From NCBI GenBank assembly GCA_029962745.1, contig CM057169.1:21808437-21872436 (forward strand): a DNA stretch of 64,000 nt, read 5' to 3'. The position numbers were made by a program, and so were the translations under genes. The notes under the pieces are model-generated. The model searched no databases, was not told the origin of the DNA, and saw only the letters and a program-made list of their open reading frames with translations. This DNA comes from Echinometra lucunter (lineage: Eukaryota > Echinodermata > Echinoidea > Camarodonta > Echinometridae). Shown piece by piece: positions 1 through 12,300 of this stretch (position 1 is its first letter; each line of letters opens with the position of its first letter).

Positions 1-544
1 ACATAAATATTTACAAAAGCACAGTATGTAAAAGTGCTTAGATACATCAGAGATTCATATCTTTGACAGGAGCATGAGGATGAGAACATTCTTTCTATCC
101 ATCTATCTGTCTGCCTATCTGTCTATCAGAATATTTTAGTAACTCACACAATGTTTTGGTACAAATCCTTCCTCTTCTTGCATAACATGATTTTACTGTG
201 TCTTTGGAATCGGTATTCCTTTCTGAAGGTGCAGCCTTTAAAGATTCTGCTAGGGTATGGTCAAATATGTAATTGTCTATAACATTGTTTTCATTGATCT
301 GTTGCTTTAAATGGGAAATTCAAGTGGATTTTGATAATGTAGAAAAGCAAGAACAAAGTTTGTCTTCATTGGGTATACTTGGAGGAACTTTCTTCCTTTC
401 CTTGAAGCCCTGCATTTTGTACATTTACAGAACTGTTGATTTTAATATTTTTTCAGACATTCTGGTCCACTCTCATAGCCAAGTCAACTTTGATAATGAA
501 AAAAGGAAAGTTAGAGGAAAGTTTGCCTTCATTGATAATGATAA

Positions 545-675
545 TGATAGTAATTGTAATAATAATGATGATGATGATGATGATGATAATGATTAATAAT
601 AATAATAATAATAATGAAAATAATGATAATAATGATGACGATAATAATGATAATTGATGATAATAATAATATTCC
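545..675. repeat. GAT/AAT trinucleotide microsatellite
   Basis: Interrupted runs of GAT, AAT and GATAAT units. Short reading frames across it are low-complexity artefacts. Confidence 0.9.
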
Positions 676-736
676 ATTCTTATATGTATCACTGATCACA
701 TTATGATCTAATGTCTTTGTACGCTTCCATGACTTT

Positions 737-762
737 GTGTATATATATATATATATGTATAC

Positions 763-852
<90 letters not shown>

Positions 853-865
853 ATATGTATATGTA

Positions 866-952
<87 letters not shown>

Positions 953-954
953 AA
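737..954. repeat. Long TA dinucleotide repeat
   Basis: About 200 bp of TA with a central GTGTGTGTATATGTATATG break. It abuts the 3' end of a minus-strand SINE, so it may have grown from the SINE tail. Confidence 0.95.
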
Positions 955-955
955 A

Positions 956-1150
956 TGGCTTTAGCTCCAGCAACTGTAGCACTCTGCATTTAGGGAATAA
1001 ATCCTACCAGGTACCAGCTTGCTACACCTGCATCAAGGGTGGCAGTTGTAGATGAGTGGCTTGCTATAGGATGTTAGTGCCTTGGCAGGGATTCGAACCC
1101 TGTAACCTTGCACCTAACAGTCTTACCCACTGGACCACAACACTTCCCCC
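956..1150 (-). mobile_element. tRNA-derived SINE, minus strand
   Basis: On the minus strand, GTGGTCCAGTGGGTAAGAC resembles a pol III A box and GGTTCGAATCC (1089-1099) is a perfect B box. The body shares CAGGTGTA..GGTACC..GGAT with the SINE at 48036. The 3' end runs into the TA repeat. Confidence 0.8.
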
Positions 1151-2179
1151 ATTTTGTGATTGCTGAGGGTTTGCCTTTTTTTTCTACATTTAGGCCTATA
1201 TGGTATAGAAAGGCACTATGGATATGTTTGCATTGTACTCTCAAATGATAAAGTCAGCTTGTCAGAATAAGAAAGTTTGAGCAAACATTGAAATTAGTTT
1301 TCAGAAGAATGATTTTTCTTTCCTCATGGGCTTGCTACGGGCATACATACTTGTATATGTACATGTAGTACTACATGTATATGTTGTAAGATAACTACAC
1401 TCAACGCCCACATGTTGTGATCATCATTGCTGTATACCAGGGACTTTGTTCGATGATAGCCATGACTTGTGTCATCAGGAAGTAAAATTATCTAGTAGGA
1501 TTTTGATAATAATAGATCATTCTTCTGAGATAATTTTAAACACAGGGAATCAAACATTGTTGTTGATACATGTACAAGACTACAAGTCAAGGTCAATTAT
1601 AGTTACATGTAAAGTTAACTGAGCTTTATTTTGGGGCTTTAAAATTCTGCCTCATCCATATATTTCACACTACCAATACCAAACATGATTTTCAAGATAC
1701 ATTATGGGTAAAATGAAAGAAATTGATGATATCCATATTTGTATTTCTAATTCAAACCAAGAATTTAACAGATGATCTACATGTTCCCCATTCTTGCTCT
1801 ATATATGACAGTTGCGCTTGGTGGGTGGGTGACTCCGCACCATTATGTAAATTGGTACATTTCACATTTTGCATGGTCAGTTTCGAAGAATATTACAGTG
1901 AAAATATTTCTTTAAAAGGATTGCTCTTCAAATTTGCTCATATTCAAAATATGACGAGAAACTGCTGCAGTGTTTGGTCTGAACACTTGTGTGTAGTTCC
2001 ATCTATGAAGTTCAGTGTTCGTGCTTTTCAGCAGGATTAAGCTGATTTCTTATCATTTTGTTGATTTCAAAACCTTAAGATGTGCATGTACACCATCCAG
2101 TTTTAACCCTGTGTTCAGGCACAAAATGCTTGTCCAGAAACTCAAAGAAACGTCATATAAAGAATCATCATATAGCAAA

Positions 2180-2512
2180 CAGAGTGTTCAGACACACATA
2201 CCGAACTCTTTCAAGAAAATGTTGTATAGATGCGCAGTTTTCTACTGTGCATGTTGTCATGGCAAGGTCATTTCTCCTTACGACCGTGCTCACGTTAAGC
2301 CCCGCCCAGTTATACCGTTCTATGGTCGCCATACGTTCAGACGTACTTGGAATGCTGATTCGTTATCAAGTTCTAGTTTGAAACGATGCTCTGACCATCG
2401 TTTCGTTATACGTCGTTTCATTATAAGTCGTTTCGTTAGTCGTTGTTCAGACGTATAAATTCATCGTATAGCTATACCGTTCTAGTATAAATTTTTTACG
2501 TCTGAACACCCT
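2180..2512. mobile_element. Candidate inverted-repeat element with GTTTCGTTA repeats
   Basis: GTGTTCAGAC near 2180 is matched by GTCTGAACAC near 2500. Inside, a GTTTCRTTATA unit is repeated about three times at 2398-2440. Terminal similarity is short, so the call is tentative. Confidence 0.45.
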
Positions 2513-3702
2513 GCATGTACACCAAATATGTAGGTGCTACTTCATCAACCTTTCCCGAATGATTTCTAACAGTTTCTTTCACTTTGCAATCTTTGGACCA
2601 GAACTCAATTTCATCTGTAAGGCCGTTTGTGTCATACAAAGAATAGCCATTTGTTCTTCTCATTCCGAGCAGGCTGTTATGGATTGTACTGTGAATGTCA
2701 GTTTTTACTTTTGATTTCCTGCCACAAATATAGTGTACCTTAATCGACTACACAGAAACGTTTTGTTTGGTTACTTTGGCAGATTGGTTGATGTGGTCAG
2801 AAATAGACACTCAAGGCAGATCTATTGGCTATATTTTAGTTTAGGAAACCACTCGTTTGTTTGCACACATGCACTCCTGCATAAAGTGAATGGAGAAGGA
2901 AAGTGAAGTCTACTAGACTATATGTATTTGATAGAAATTTTAGAATGTGAAGTCCAAACGTACAGAGGTACATGTATTGTGTATTTCAGTATCCCTTTCA
3001 CATTAAACTTGAAGATTGGAAAGGTTTTCTCTAAGGTTTTTCAACAAACATTTTCAAAAGTGCTCTGTAAAATTATTTTGAGGGCAACAAAATTGTAATC
3101 TGAAGTCTTTTGGTCATCAAGAAAAAATCAGTAATTACAAACATTGATTCAAAATTTTGTTATCAGTAACTCTGTATGCAAGTGTCGGCCTTCCTGCTGT
3201 TAAGATTGTAATATGTATAATCTACTGTACAGAAGGAATGAAGGCAAAATTCTCTTAACATGATGACTTGTTTTCCTTTTCCTCAAACTTTCCTATGTGA
3301 AATTGTAATCCGTTAAACAATCATATTCAGTTTTATTGACAGAAGCGATTTAGTTTTTATTAGATCCCGTGTGCTTGCAAATTAAAGTGAAACTACATGT
3401 ATCAGATTCTAATTGCTGTATTTACAAAACAGAAATAGACATTCCAGAAAAAATATGTTGTTTTCAATGAAGGGATTGACTTGATATATTACTGTTTTAT
3501 TTTTGTTTTGAGTGGTTAATACAAAACTCTGAGCAATCTGTAAATATTATGAGGTAAATTTATGATAATGCGAAGGTCCTTTCAGTAAGTTGTGATCAGT
3601 TGTCGTAGCAACGTACTGTGGGAGCTGGTACATGTCTGTTTTTATACCTGTAACTCAAATTAAGTTTTCCTGGGACAGGAAACAAACTGCAAGGTCCTGT
3701 CC

Positions 3703-3727
3703 CATATATATATATATATATATATAT
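3703..3727. repeat. TA dinucleotide repeat
   Basis: Short uninterrupted TA run just before a degraded piggyBac-like MITE. Confidence 0.85.
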
Positions 3728-3755
3728 TCTCTCCAGACCCGTCCTCATTAGCATG

Positions 3756-4170
3756 AGTTTTCGTGACAGGAATTATGTAGAGCCTAATTTGATCAGCTTT
3801 AATTTATTCTTCAAATTGGCAACACCAACATTTTTATTTCATTGCTACATTTTTCTTATTAAACGTTATGTATCTGAAATAAATATAAATCGACAGAAAG
3901 TATGATGAGAAGTCGAAAAGTTCCCAATTCGCAGGGGAAAACTGATTTTAAACTTTCCATCGCATTGCCACTTTGAGGATTATACATGTAATGCTTATTT
4001 TCTTTTTAAAATTTTCAGCATGAAACAACAAATATTGATGCAACCAAAATGGGCACAGTATGTGTAGATTTTTTTCTTTTTCTGTTCATGTATTTAGTAT
4101 GATTTTTAGGGCTGTGCATGTAAAGTTATTAGTCCAAACCACATAATGTGGACCCTCTGTCACGAATGGG
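3756..4170. mobile_element. piggyBac-like MITE, copy 1 (left end worn)
   Basis: Same sequence as the 408-bp elements at 49217 and 63130. The right end CTGTCACGAATGGG is followed by TTAA (4171-4174). The left end keeps only TCGTGACAGG. Confidence 0.85.
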
Positions 4171-4445
4171 TTAAATTGTATACAAAATATTTACATGCTA
4201 GAAATGTTATGAATTTTGTTAGCCTGAGTTTTCAAGGTACTGTCAAAATGAACACTTTCATGGTTAATCAGTGCTCACTAATATTTGTTTTTGCCCAGAT
4301 TTGCAAATAATTGATTCCCTTGATAGTGTCATCATCAACGATTCCCAAATGTTCATGTTATTACCTGTACAGTTTCTGGCATAGCAACCTGTTGATTTTT
4401 TCAGGGAGAATAAGTCTAGAATGATGACATCTTTTGCATTATACA

Positions 4446-4836
4446 CAGGCCCCTAATGCTCCGCCATTTTGTCCAGATCCATTTGAAGGCCGACCTAAGC
4501 ACCCGTCAATATTTATGAGCAAAAATGAATAGTTCATTTTGTAAGATGATTCCAAGGAGTCGCGTGCATTTGTGCATGTTTTAAAACATTACGCCCATCA
4601 GCTAAAAACATGCGCAGTGATGCACAATTAATGTGCAACAAATGCGCATTAAATCAAAGTATCATAATAAAGTGATACGCACCATACGCGAAGTAGATAT
4701 GAATTATGCAACAAAAACGGGTGCTTAGGTCGACCTTCCAATGATCCGGAAGAGGCGAGGCTTAATGCCATTTGAGTAATGATATCAGCGTGTGCTGCTT
4801 TTCGTCTAGTAAATTTATTACATGTCTCTGGTTATA
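4446..4836 (+). mobile_element. Dispersed ~390-bp inverted-repeat element, copy A
   Basis: Three copies are in the window (also 28102-28505 reversed, and 54015-54406). The ends are imperfect inverted repeats of roughly 50 bp, sharing GGTGCTTAGGTCGRCCTTC and a GGCGGAGC/GGCGAGGC core. No open frame is shared between copies. A non-autonomous DNA transposon of unknown superfamily. Confidence 0.85.
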
Positions 4837-6049
4837 CAAGTAGTTCGAGCTATTTAAAAAGAAATTGCAGGCAAGAGGTTAACATTCTGGTATCTTACCT
4901 GTTGTGCCATGACCCTCATGTTCCTTGAGCGAGCAGGGATTGCTCACCTAGTAATGTGTTCAGTAAAATCTGGTCTTCTTGAAGCTCTGTTTATACACAA
5001 CAAACATGAGCAACAAATGAAATAAGAGACAAGAATATTCTGAAAATTATGCTGCAACAACAGCAGAAACATAATTTTTAAAAATCATTCTGCTAGAAAG
5101 TTCTTCAACAACCCACAGGGACACATGCTACAGTTACGTATTTCAATGAGATGTCCACAGACTTAGACCGGTTGTGATGGTTTCAAGGAACAGGCCCCAG
5201 TTAGTGGCCTTTCACAGTCCTACATGTACTTGTACACTGTAGGTCCTATAGTAACAATGCTCTTCTGGACACTATTCTTGGTCGGTTCTGTTTCTGTAGA
5301 AAGGTTAATAGTAATTGGTCTTTGTGCTAGGGCTGATGGAAAAGCACCTTCCATCTTTCCCTTTCACTTTCTTTGGACATCAATCCATATCAATCCATAT
5401 CCTTCCGCAGTCCTAGGTCCTACATGTATAACACCCACTATATCTGGTCAGTGATACCATATGTCTGGGTTCTGGGCCCTGTTTTGTTATGGACACAAAT
5501 TACAATTTTTTATGTACATGTACATGTCCTGTGGTAAGCTTCTCAAAACATTTACCATAGTCGGTGACCTACATGTGTGTGTACATGTATTGCTCTGGGC
5601 TTTGTTTGTCAAAGTTATAGGGTTAGGTTTAGGGTTGCGATTGGGTTTTAGGTTGGGATTATATAGGTTGATATAGGAAATTGGCCTTGGAACAGTTGTC
5701 ACAAGAGCATTGTACATCTTACATTTCATACATGTACATGTAGACCCGGGCTTGACACTTGGGTCCTCGAAATCCTGGTATGGACCCCCAAAATTGAAAA
5801 AAATTCAATCCAGACCCCCTATGAAAAAGGTTAGTGTGAAGCACTGCCTAGACACTTAGCCTGGTACATGTACTTTGACACCTGCCTTCAAAATCGCACA
5901 CCCTACATGTACAGATCTGGAAATGCAGCCATTGGACAGCGAAAGTTGCCTTTAAGTGATACTTTTTAGCCTTATGAGTGATAAAGTGTATATCCTTTGA
6001 AGGTTTCAATGGTGGTAGAACGTATGGAAGTCAAAGGCACACCAAGAAT

Positions 6050-6085
6050 CCTTTCTTGAAGATGAGTGTGGTCCTGAAAAGGACC
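6050..6085 (-). promoter_or_regulatory. Histone-like 3' processing signal (-)
   Basis: Mirror copy: identical stem-loop at 6070-6085 on the minus strand, then CAAGAAAGG at 6058-6050, one base different from the + copy. Confidence 0.6.
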
Positions 6086-6193
6086 TACCCACTGTCGACA
6101 TTTCAGTAAGTATGTTCTTACTGAAACATTACTTCCATTCTCCTGAGGAGGGTAAGAACATGCTTACCGAAAAGTTGACAGTGGGTACATGTA

Positions 6194-6229
6194 GGTCCTT
6201 TTCAGGACCACACTCATCTTCAAGAAAGA
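6194..6229 (+). promoter_or_regulatory. Histone-like 3' processing signal (+)
   Basis: Stem-loop GGTCCTTTTCAGGACC at 6194-6209, then ACACTCATCTT, then CAAGAAAGA at 6221-6229. The last matches the sea urchin histone downstream element bound by U7 snRNA. Function here is unproven. Confidence 0.65.
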
Positions 6230-7442
6230 ATACTTGTACCGTGAAGCCTTCTACTTCCATATGATAAAGTGTAGTAAGGATGAAACACCAGTCCAAATTA
6301 TTTTTACTCTGGAGCAACCCTTAGGCCTTTAAGTATGAAGTATATAGAAAGTGTCCTTGCAAACTATTTAGATTTGCCCCATCCTACGCATATCTTTCGT
6401 AGCAATCAAGGGTTGTACCAAGTAATACTAAATGATGAGCATTAACCTCATTAAATTGGCAACTTTGGCATGAGATCCACGCTCTGTACACGCATGTACA
6501 TGTACATGTTTGTGTACGCCTGTACAGCATATTTGATTTGGATTGATTGATTTGTCGAGGGTACATATTTAAAGCATGGGAAAGGAATATATTCATTGGA
6601 AGGAAGTTTTCTTGACAGAATAGCCAATTGAAGCTGAAAATACCTGGGTGGCATGATGCATATGATCCCATTATTTCAAACAAAAATTTAGAATTAAACA
6701 GTTTTGGTAGCAAAAGGAAAATTGCCATGAAACTGGCGAGACATAGTCTCACATTTTCTGCCCTGCATGAAAAGATGAACTTACAAGATATGATAATATT
6801 CCGTTCATGATTTCTAGTGAATTTTGGTGTAAATATCTGAAAGGAATGCAAGCAGGGAAAAAAATCAATTATTTTTTTTTCCGGGGCTACTTTTTGAGCT
6901 CACTCGCCCGAATTTTCTACATTCAATTGCAATTTACATTGGAGCCTATGAGAATTTCAGGGGCTCTTTTTTAGTTTTCCAGGGCTCTTTTTGGCATTTC
7001 GGGGGCGAATTCGCCCCGAGCCCGCATGTTTTTTTTTCCTGACCTGAATGCAAGATAATGGCTATGTACATGCCTTTTATTTGTTTTGTAATCCACTTGA
7101 GGAGGAAAGAAGTCATAAAGCAAAGATATCTGGCTAAGAGTTTTTGAGGGCTTACCAAGACACTACAGATATATGTAACCATTAAATGATTGGCTGAATG
7201 ACTGCATGGCATTTGGTTGATACATGTAATTAGGATATTTTGATTGATTGATATTGATTGATAAAGTATCTAAATGTGGATCAGTTGATTTTTAAATTGT
7301 TACATTGATTGATTTAGTCCTATATTGTTTAATTGAATGATTGTTTTTGGATTCAATGATTGATTGATCAATTGACTGATTGGTGGATTGGTTGCACAGT
7401 TACTTTAATAATTGGATGGACTTACATGTATTTGTTACTTAA

Positions 7443-7756
7443 AGTGCGGTTTTCACAGGGCACGCGAACGATTTTCAAAGGATGCGAATGTCGAAAAAAT
7501 GGTAAAGTCCAACATTCGCATTTTATGCTCCAAAAGTTTGCCGAACATGCAGGGGTTTCGGAAGCATCGCCAATTGTTCGTTTTAGTTCGGCAGAATTTT
7601 TAAAAAAGTTTGAAATTTTTGCGAACGTTTCCAGCATCCATCGAACAATAACTGACAACGCTTCCGAACCTCCGCCCAAGTTTGGCAAATTTTCGAAACA
7701 ATTTTTTCTACATTCGCATCCTTCGCAAAACGTTCATATGCCCGTGAAAACCGCAC
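7443..7756. mobile_element. 314-bp TTAA-flanked inverted-repeat element
   Basis: Flanked by TTAA on both sides (7439-7442 and 7757-7760). Ends begin AGTGCGGTTTTCAC and share GGATGCGAATGT further in. Reading frames inside are low-information. Confidence 0.8.
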
Positions 7757-8417
7757 TTAAACAGTTTGTTGCCCAGTTGATTCAATTCTCAATTGATTGA
7801 TAGATTACTTTATTTATTTAGTGACAGATTGATGGAGTAATCGATTATTCATTTTGGGAATCTGCAGCTAAATGATTTCTTTATTGTTTGATTGACCATT
7901 TGACTGATGGATTACTTTGTAACTGCTGAACTAATTTGATAAGTGATCGTTTACTGTATTTAGAAGAAGGGATTTTATGTAATATTTCATTATTTAGCTA
8001 CATACACTCATACACACTGTATGATATTAGTTTTTACATTATAAATAGTACCTTAACATGCCCAGTAGCTGCTGTCCAAAAATAGTTTTCAAGCTGAAGG
8101 GTAGAGTGTTTGAGGAAGGATCTGCAGCAATGTCTTTCATTAACAACCTAATCTACAGGAAGTGCTACCTTTCACCTTTCGTTTAGCTACGCTGAATGAA
8201 GCTGTTGGGACGTAACATGCCTAAACATCCTGGACTGATATCAGTGCAGGATGCTACTGAAATATCGTTTTGCAACAACCGATTCTAACTGGGCACTGAA
8301 ATTGTATCCAACTTGCTCTTATTGAAAGCGATTCTCTAAAAGGAAATGGAGAGCAAATTATGTTTATCCTGAAATGGTTAATGAAAAAACTAATGATAAC
8401 GGTGCTACTAGATTACA

Positions 8418-8624
8418 TGTAAGTAGTTGTAGCAGTAGTTGTAGAAGTAGTAGTAGCAGTAGCAGTAGCAGTGGTAGTAGTAGTAGTAGTAGTAGTAGCA
8501 GCAGTATTATTATTAGTAGTAGTAGTAGCAGTAGCAGTAGCAGTAGCAGTAGCAGTAGCAGTAGCAGTAGTAGTAGTACATGTAGTAGTAGTAGTAGTAG
8601 AAGTAGTAGTAGTACTACTGCTAA

Positions 8625-8690
<66 letters not shown>

Positions 8691-8750
8691 AAGTAGTAGT
8701 AGTAGTAGTAGGAGTAGTAGGAGTAGTAGTAGTAGTAATACTGATAATTA
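8418..8750. repeat. AGT/AGC trinucleotide microsatellite
   Basis: About 330 bp of AGT with AGC interruptions. Poly-Ser and poly-Val frames are artefacts. Confidence 0.95.
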
Positions 8751-8969
8751 GAATAATAATGATAATGGTAATAACAATGATTTATTGTATAATTATAATG
8801 TTAACAGTAATAATAGTGCTAGTAATAATAATAATGATTATAATTATTCTTTTTTGCAGAAGTAGTATTATTCATCATTATTATTATCACTACCATTATT
8901 ATTATTATCATGATTATAATTATCATTTGCAGAAGTAGTACTCTTTATCGTCATTATTATTATCATTAC

Positions 8970-9037
<68 letters not shown>

Positions 9038-9115
9038 TTATTATTGGTATTATTATCATTATAATCATAACATTCACATTAATGTTAATTAATAATAATG
9101 ATGATCGTAATGAAA
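8751..9115. repeat. AAT/ATT and AGT microsatellite cluster
   Basis: Interrupted AAT, ATT and AGT runs, with the word TTTGCAGAAGTAGTA repeated at about 8854 and 8928. Ends about 200 bp before the SH2 exon. Confidence 0.85.
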
Positions 9116-9323
9116 GTAGTAATATTGATAAATACATCAGCAAAATAATGAGCGTACAGATGATGAACTGATTTGTTTACTTGGGAAGAGAGGGTTTTCG
9201 TCATCTTGGCAAAGAGTGTGCATATCTTTCTTTGATATATTTCACTTTGTGAAAAGTCCTGGGTTGTGGCAACTTGTGTATATATCAAGAGATTTATATT
9301 TTTATTCTTTATCTTCTTTACAG

Positions 9324-9390
9324 GTGTGAAGGAAGGATATATCAATACCGGATAGTTCCTGATTCAGAGGGCCCAGGATTTCTCATGAAG
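9324..9390 (+). CDS. INPPL1: Exon 1 of window: SH2 domain, middle part
   Basis: 67 nt. The first G completes a codon from an upstream exon; then 22 codons read CEGRIYQYRIVPDSEGPGFL-MK. The YRIVP strand matches the YRILP strand of SHIP SH2 domains, and joining to exon 2 continues the SH2 fold with no gap. Acceptor tttacag, donor gtaaat. The SH2 start, including the phosphotyrosine-binding FLVR arginine, must be encoded further upstream; I could not find it in 1-9323. Confidence 0.88.
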
Positions 9391-12300
9391 GTAAATAGTT
9401 TGACCCCAAGTTCAATTCAAGGCTCGTGGTAAACTGCGACCAAGAAGAAAAAAAAGTTCATTTTTTTGTGTGTAAAATCAACAGGAAGTGAGAGTGGGTA
9501 ATATTTTTCAAAAGATCTGCACTGGCTTCCAATTTGCCAAAGAATATCATTTTACCCATTGAGCATGCTTTAAAGGAGAATGAAACCCTGGGGAAAAATT
9601 TTGATTTCATATTTTCTCTGTTATCTCTGAAGGTGGAGCTTGTCTCCTCCTTAGCTCAAGGTATATCATGGGAAAATGTATTTGACACAGCATATGTTGA
9701 GTTCACAAAGATACAAGCAGCATCTTTAGAGATGATGGAGAAATTATGAAATTTTGTGTACAAAACGTATTGAGAACATGTCATTTTTAAGCAACTTTGC
9801 CAGTTTGAGGATCATCATAGAAAGTAAATAGAGACCTTTCAAACTTTCATAAATTTCTCATTTCGTAACTGTTTTTGATGGAACTTTTTAAAAACTTGCT
9901 TCTCTCTATGCTCTCTTTTCATCAAAATTGATTTTTCCCCAGGGTACCATTCTCCTTTAATTTCAGTATAACTTGCAATTTCCATAGACCCTAGCCTGAG
10001 TTATCTGGGTTTAGTATTCAGTGGGTTAGCTAATGCTGATTGTGTTTAAGACACTTAGGCCCAAATTCACAAAGGTGGTTTTGGAACCTTGGTTTTGAAA
10101 CCATGGTTTATGCAGATTTCTTGTATTAAGTACACTTAATTTAGCGAATACATTGAGAAAGGTCCAATAATGAATGCGCGCTTTTGCCATGGTTTGAAAC
10201 CACAGTTTATTTAAATTAATTTACATAAACCGTGGGCTCATTTGAATAAACTGTGGTTTCAAACCATGGCAACGAGCGTGAATTTAGCGCCCTTTGACAA
10301 AAGCGCGCATTCATTATCGGACCTTTCTCAATGTATGCACTAAATTAAGCGCACTCAATACAAGAAATCTGCATAAACCATGGTTTCAAAACCACCTTTG
10401 TGAATTCGGGCCATATTGATCAAGCCCCTAATTATACTGGAGAACTATTACTACTCAAATCTCACAAACATACTCATAACCTGCGCACTTCTAAATATAC
10501 TCTTCTGCTTCAAATCCCAATTTGTGCAAATGTAAAACAAAAATAACATCAGAAGACCGAGCATTTGCATGCGCAGCCCCCAAACTACAAAATAACCTAC
10601 CGTTAGAAATTTGGAAATGCCCAGCTTTCGATAGTTTTATATAAAAATGTAAGATATATCTTTTTATTTAAGTGCTCACTATTGTATAAGCATATCAAGA
10701 GCTCTATCTAATACAGCACATTACAATATATATGCATACATGTAGGCTCTGCCCTTTGTGAATTGATATGATTTGTTACAATTACTAGTATTATGCAACA
10801 AATGTCTACACATACTGCAAATTTATAGTTGTGTGCTGTGACAATTTTTATGGTGTTTTACTGTGACATACATCATACATGTCTGTAAACAAACCGTTGA
10901 TGTGTTGCTGTGTGTTTTCAGCTTTTACATGTAGTTTTAGAAAAAAAAAGGGCAAAAAAATTAATATACCTGTAGTCCTGTCATTAAGTTCCCTGTGTCA
11001 TGATCTGTAGATATAGAATTAATATGTTTGTATGTTGTGTATAACTGTCCTTTTTTCCCCAAGGAAACAACTATGCACTCAGTGGTTATAAGTTATGAAC
11101 ATGTGTGTATGTTCTTATTGATACCAGGATTACATCCGCATTTCCTTGTTAGGAAAAGATTTTCTAAAATGTTATTTAACCTGAGAAATGAAAACCAAGT
11201 GAATAACTAATTGTAAAGCTTGAGACACCAGAGGGGGCTATTGAACTTTGATCAGACATCAAGTTATCAAATTGGTACGTACAACTCTGCAGCATGAGTA
11301 AGAGCTCATTGTTAATTTGCACAGTGGGTTTCTTGAACGTTCTACCTGTATTAATATGATACAAAGAAGTTTAGATTTGATACATTTTTGCTGACCAATC
11401 TTGGAGCAAAACAGCCTATTGTTTGTTCTTTGGATTTTTTTTTAGTTAATGGATCAAGTGTTACCATTTCATCACCATAATAAAGCATCTTATGGATTCT
11501 GATTATTACATGTACCATTTACATTTTAAACATTCAATAATGTTTTTGACTTTCACAATTGAGCAACAAAACAACATTATTAACAGCAATAACAGCAATG
11601 ATAATGCTAACAACATTTCATTTATGATTTAAAAACCTTCAAATTTTCAAAATTTGTCAAATGTCCATCCTTGACAAGCCAATCATGCGCTCATGCATGT
11701 ATGAGTCATAATGGTTGGAAAGAGAGATGTCATGTGATTGAGGAAATGGTCACCTGGGGTGATGCAAGAGATGGTCTGACCAAGGTCTGACCAACCTTGG
11801 TATCACCAGTCTGTAGTTTTGACCGGTAACTGTGGTCTGACTTGTCCGCAGTTGTACAAGTACCATGGACTGACCGGTACTGGTAATAATGTAGTGTGTC
11901 CGGTTGGGGGTGGGGGCTCAGAGGGCACTAGCATGGGGGGGGGGGGGGGTGCTGTTCTTATATGATGAAGGGAATGTGATGTAACATGATAAAGGGGAGG
12001 ATATGGGAGGAGATCCTGTTATTATTTTCTCTTCATATTACCTGTCTATCCCTCCCATCCTTCTTTTCTCTTTCTCTTCCTTTTTTTCCTTTTGTTTTCC
12101 CCTCTTTATGTTTTGGTCATTTGATAAAGTGTGGGAGGGGGCATGCACACTAAATAGTTGATAGGATGATGTGTCCCCTCACCCCTCAATATGCTGATAT
12201 GAAATAAGTTCTCTTATTCACTCATGAAAAATGAATATGATAGACAAATACAAACAGTTGTTAAATCATTTCATCAGTTTCCGATTTAAATTGCTTCATC

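Larger units (their letters stand above)
6046..6232. mobile_element. Foldback whose arms are histone-type 3'-end signals
   Basis: Two inverted arms of about 75 bp (left 6046-6122, right 6155-6232). Each carries a 16-nt hairpin GGTCCTTTTCAGGACC (6-bp stem, TTTC loop) followed 11 nt later by CAAGAAAG(A). That is the arrangement of animal histone mRNA 3' ends in sea urchins. No histone coding sequence lies between the arms. Origin (transposon or collapsed tail-to-tail histone ends) is unknown. Confidence 0.75.
1..9323. other. Upstream flank or intron without recognised exons
   Basis: No exon could be recognised on either strand; the missing SH2 N-terminal exons are not obvious here. The stretch holds microsatellites, a SINE, three dispersed-family copies and several foldbacks, listed separately. 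The remaining parts (about 1150-2170, 2520-3700, 4840-5980, 6240-7430 and 7760-8400) are AT-rich and show nothing I can name. Confidence 0.7.

Noticed and set aside
701..1055. Open frames of about 100 codons across the TA repeat
   Set aside because: They are Tyr/Ile alternations from a TA microsatellite with no other coding signal.
1050..1140. Functional tRNA gene
   Set aside because: B box is perfect but the acceptor and anticodon stems do not pair; a SINE head fits better.
7360..7800. 146-codon frame
   Set aside because: It covers the TTAA-flanked inverted-repeat element; no domain and a mirrored frame on the other strand.
8374..8938. Long Ser- and Val-rich frames
   Set aside because: Translation of the AGT/AGC microsatellite in different frames.
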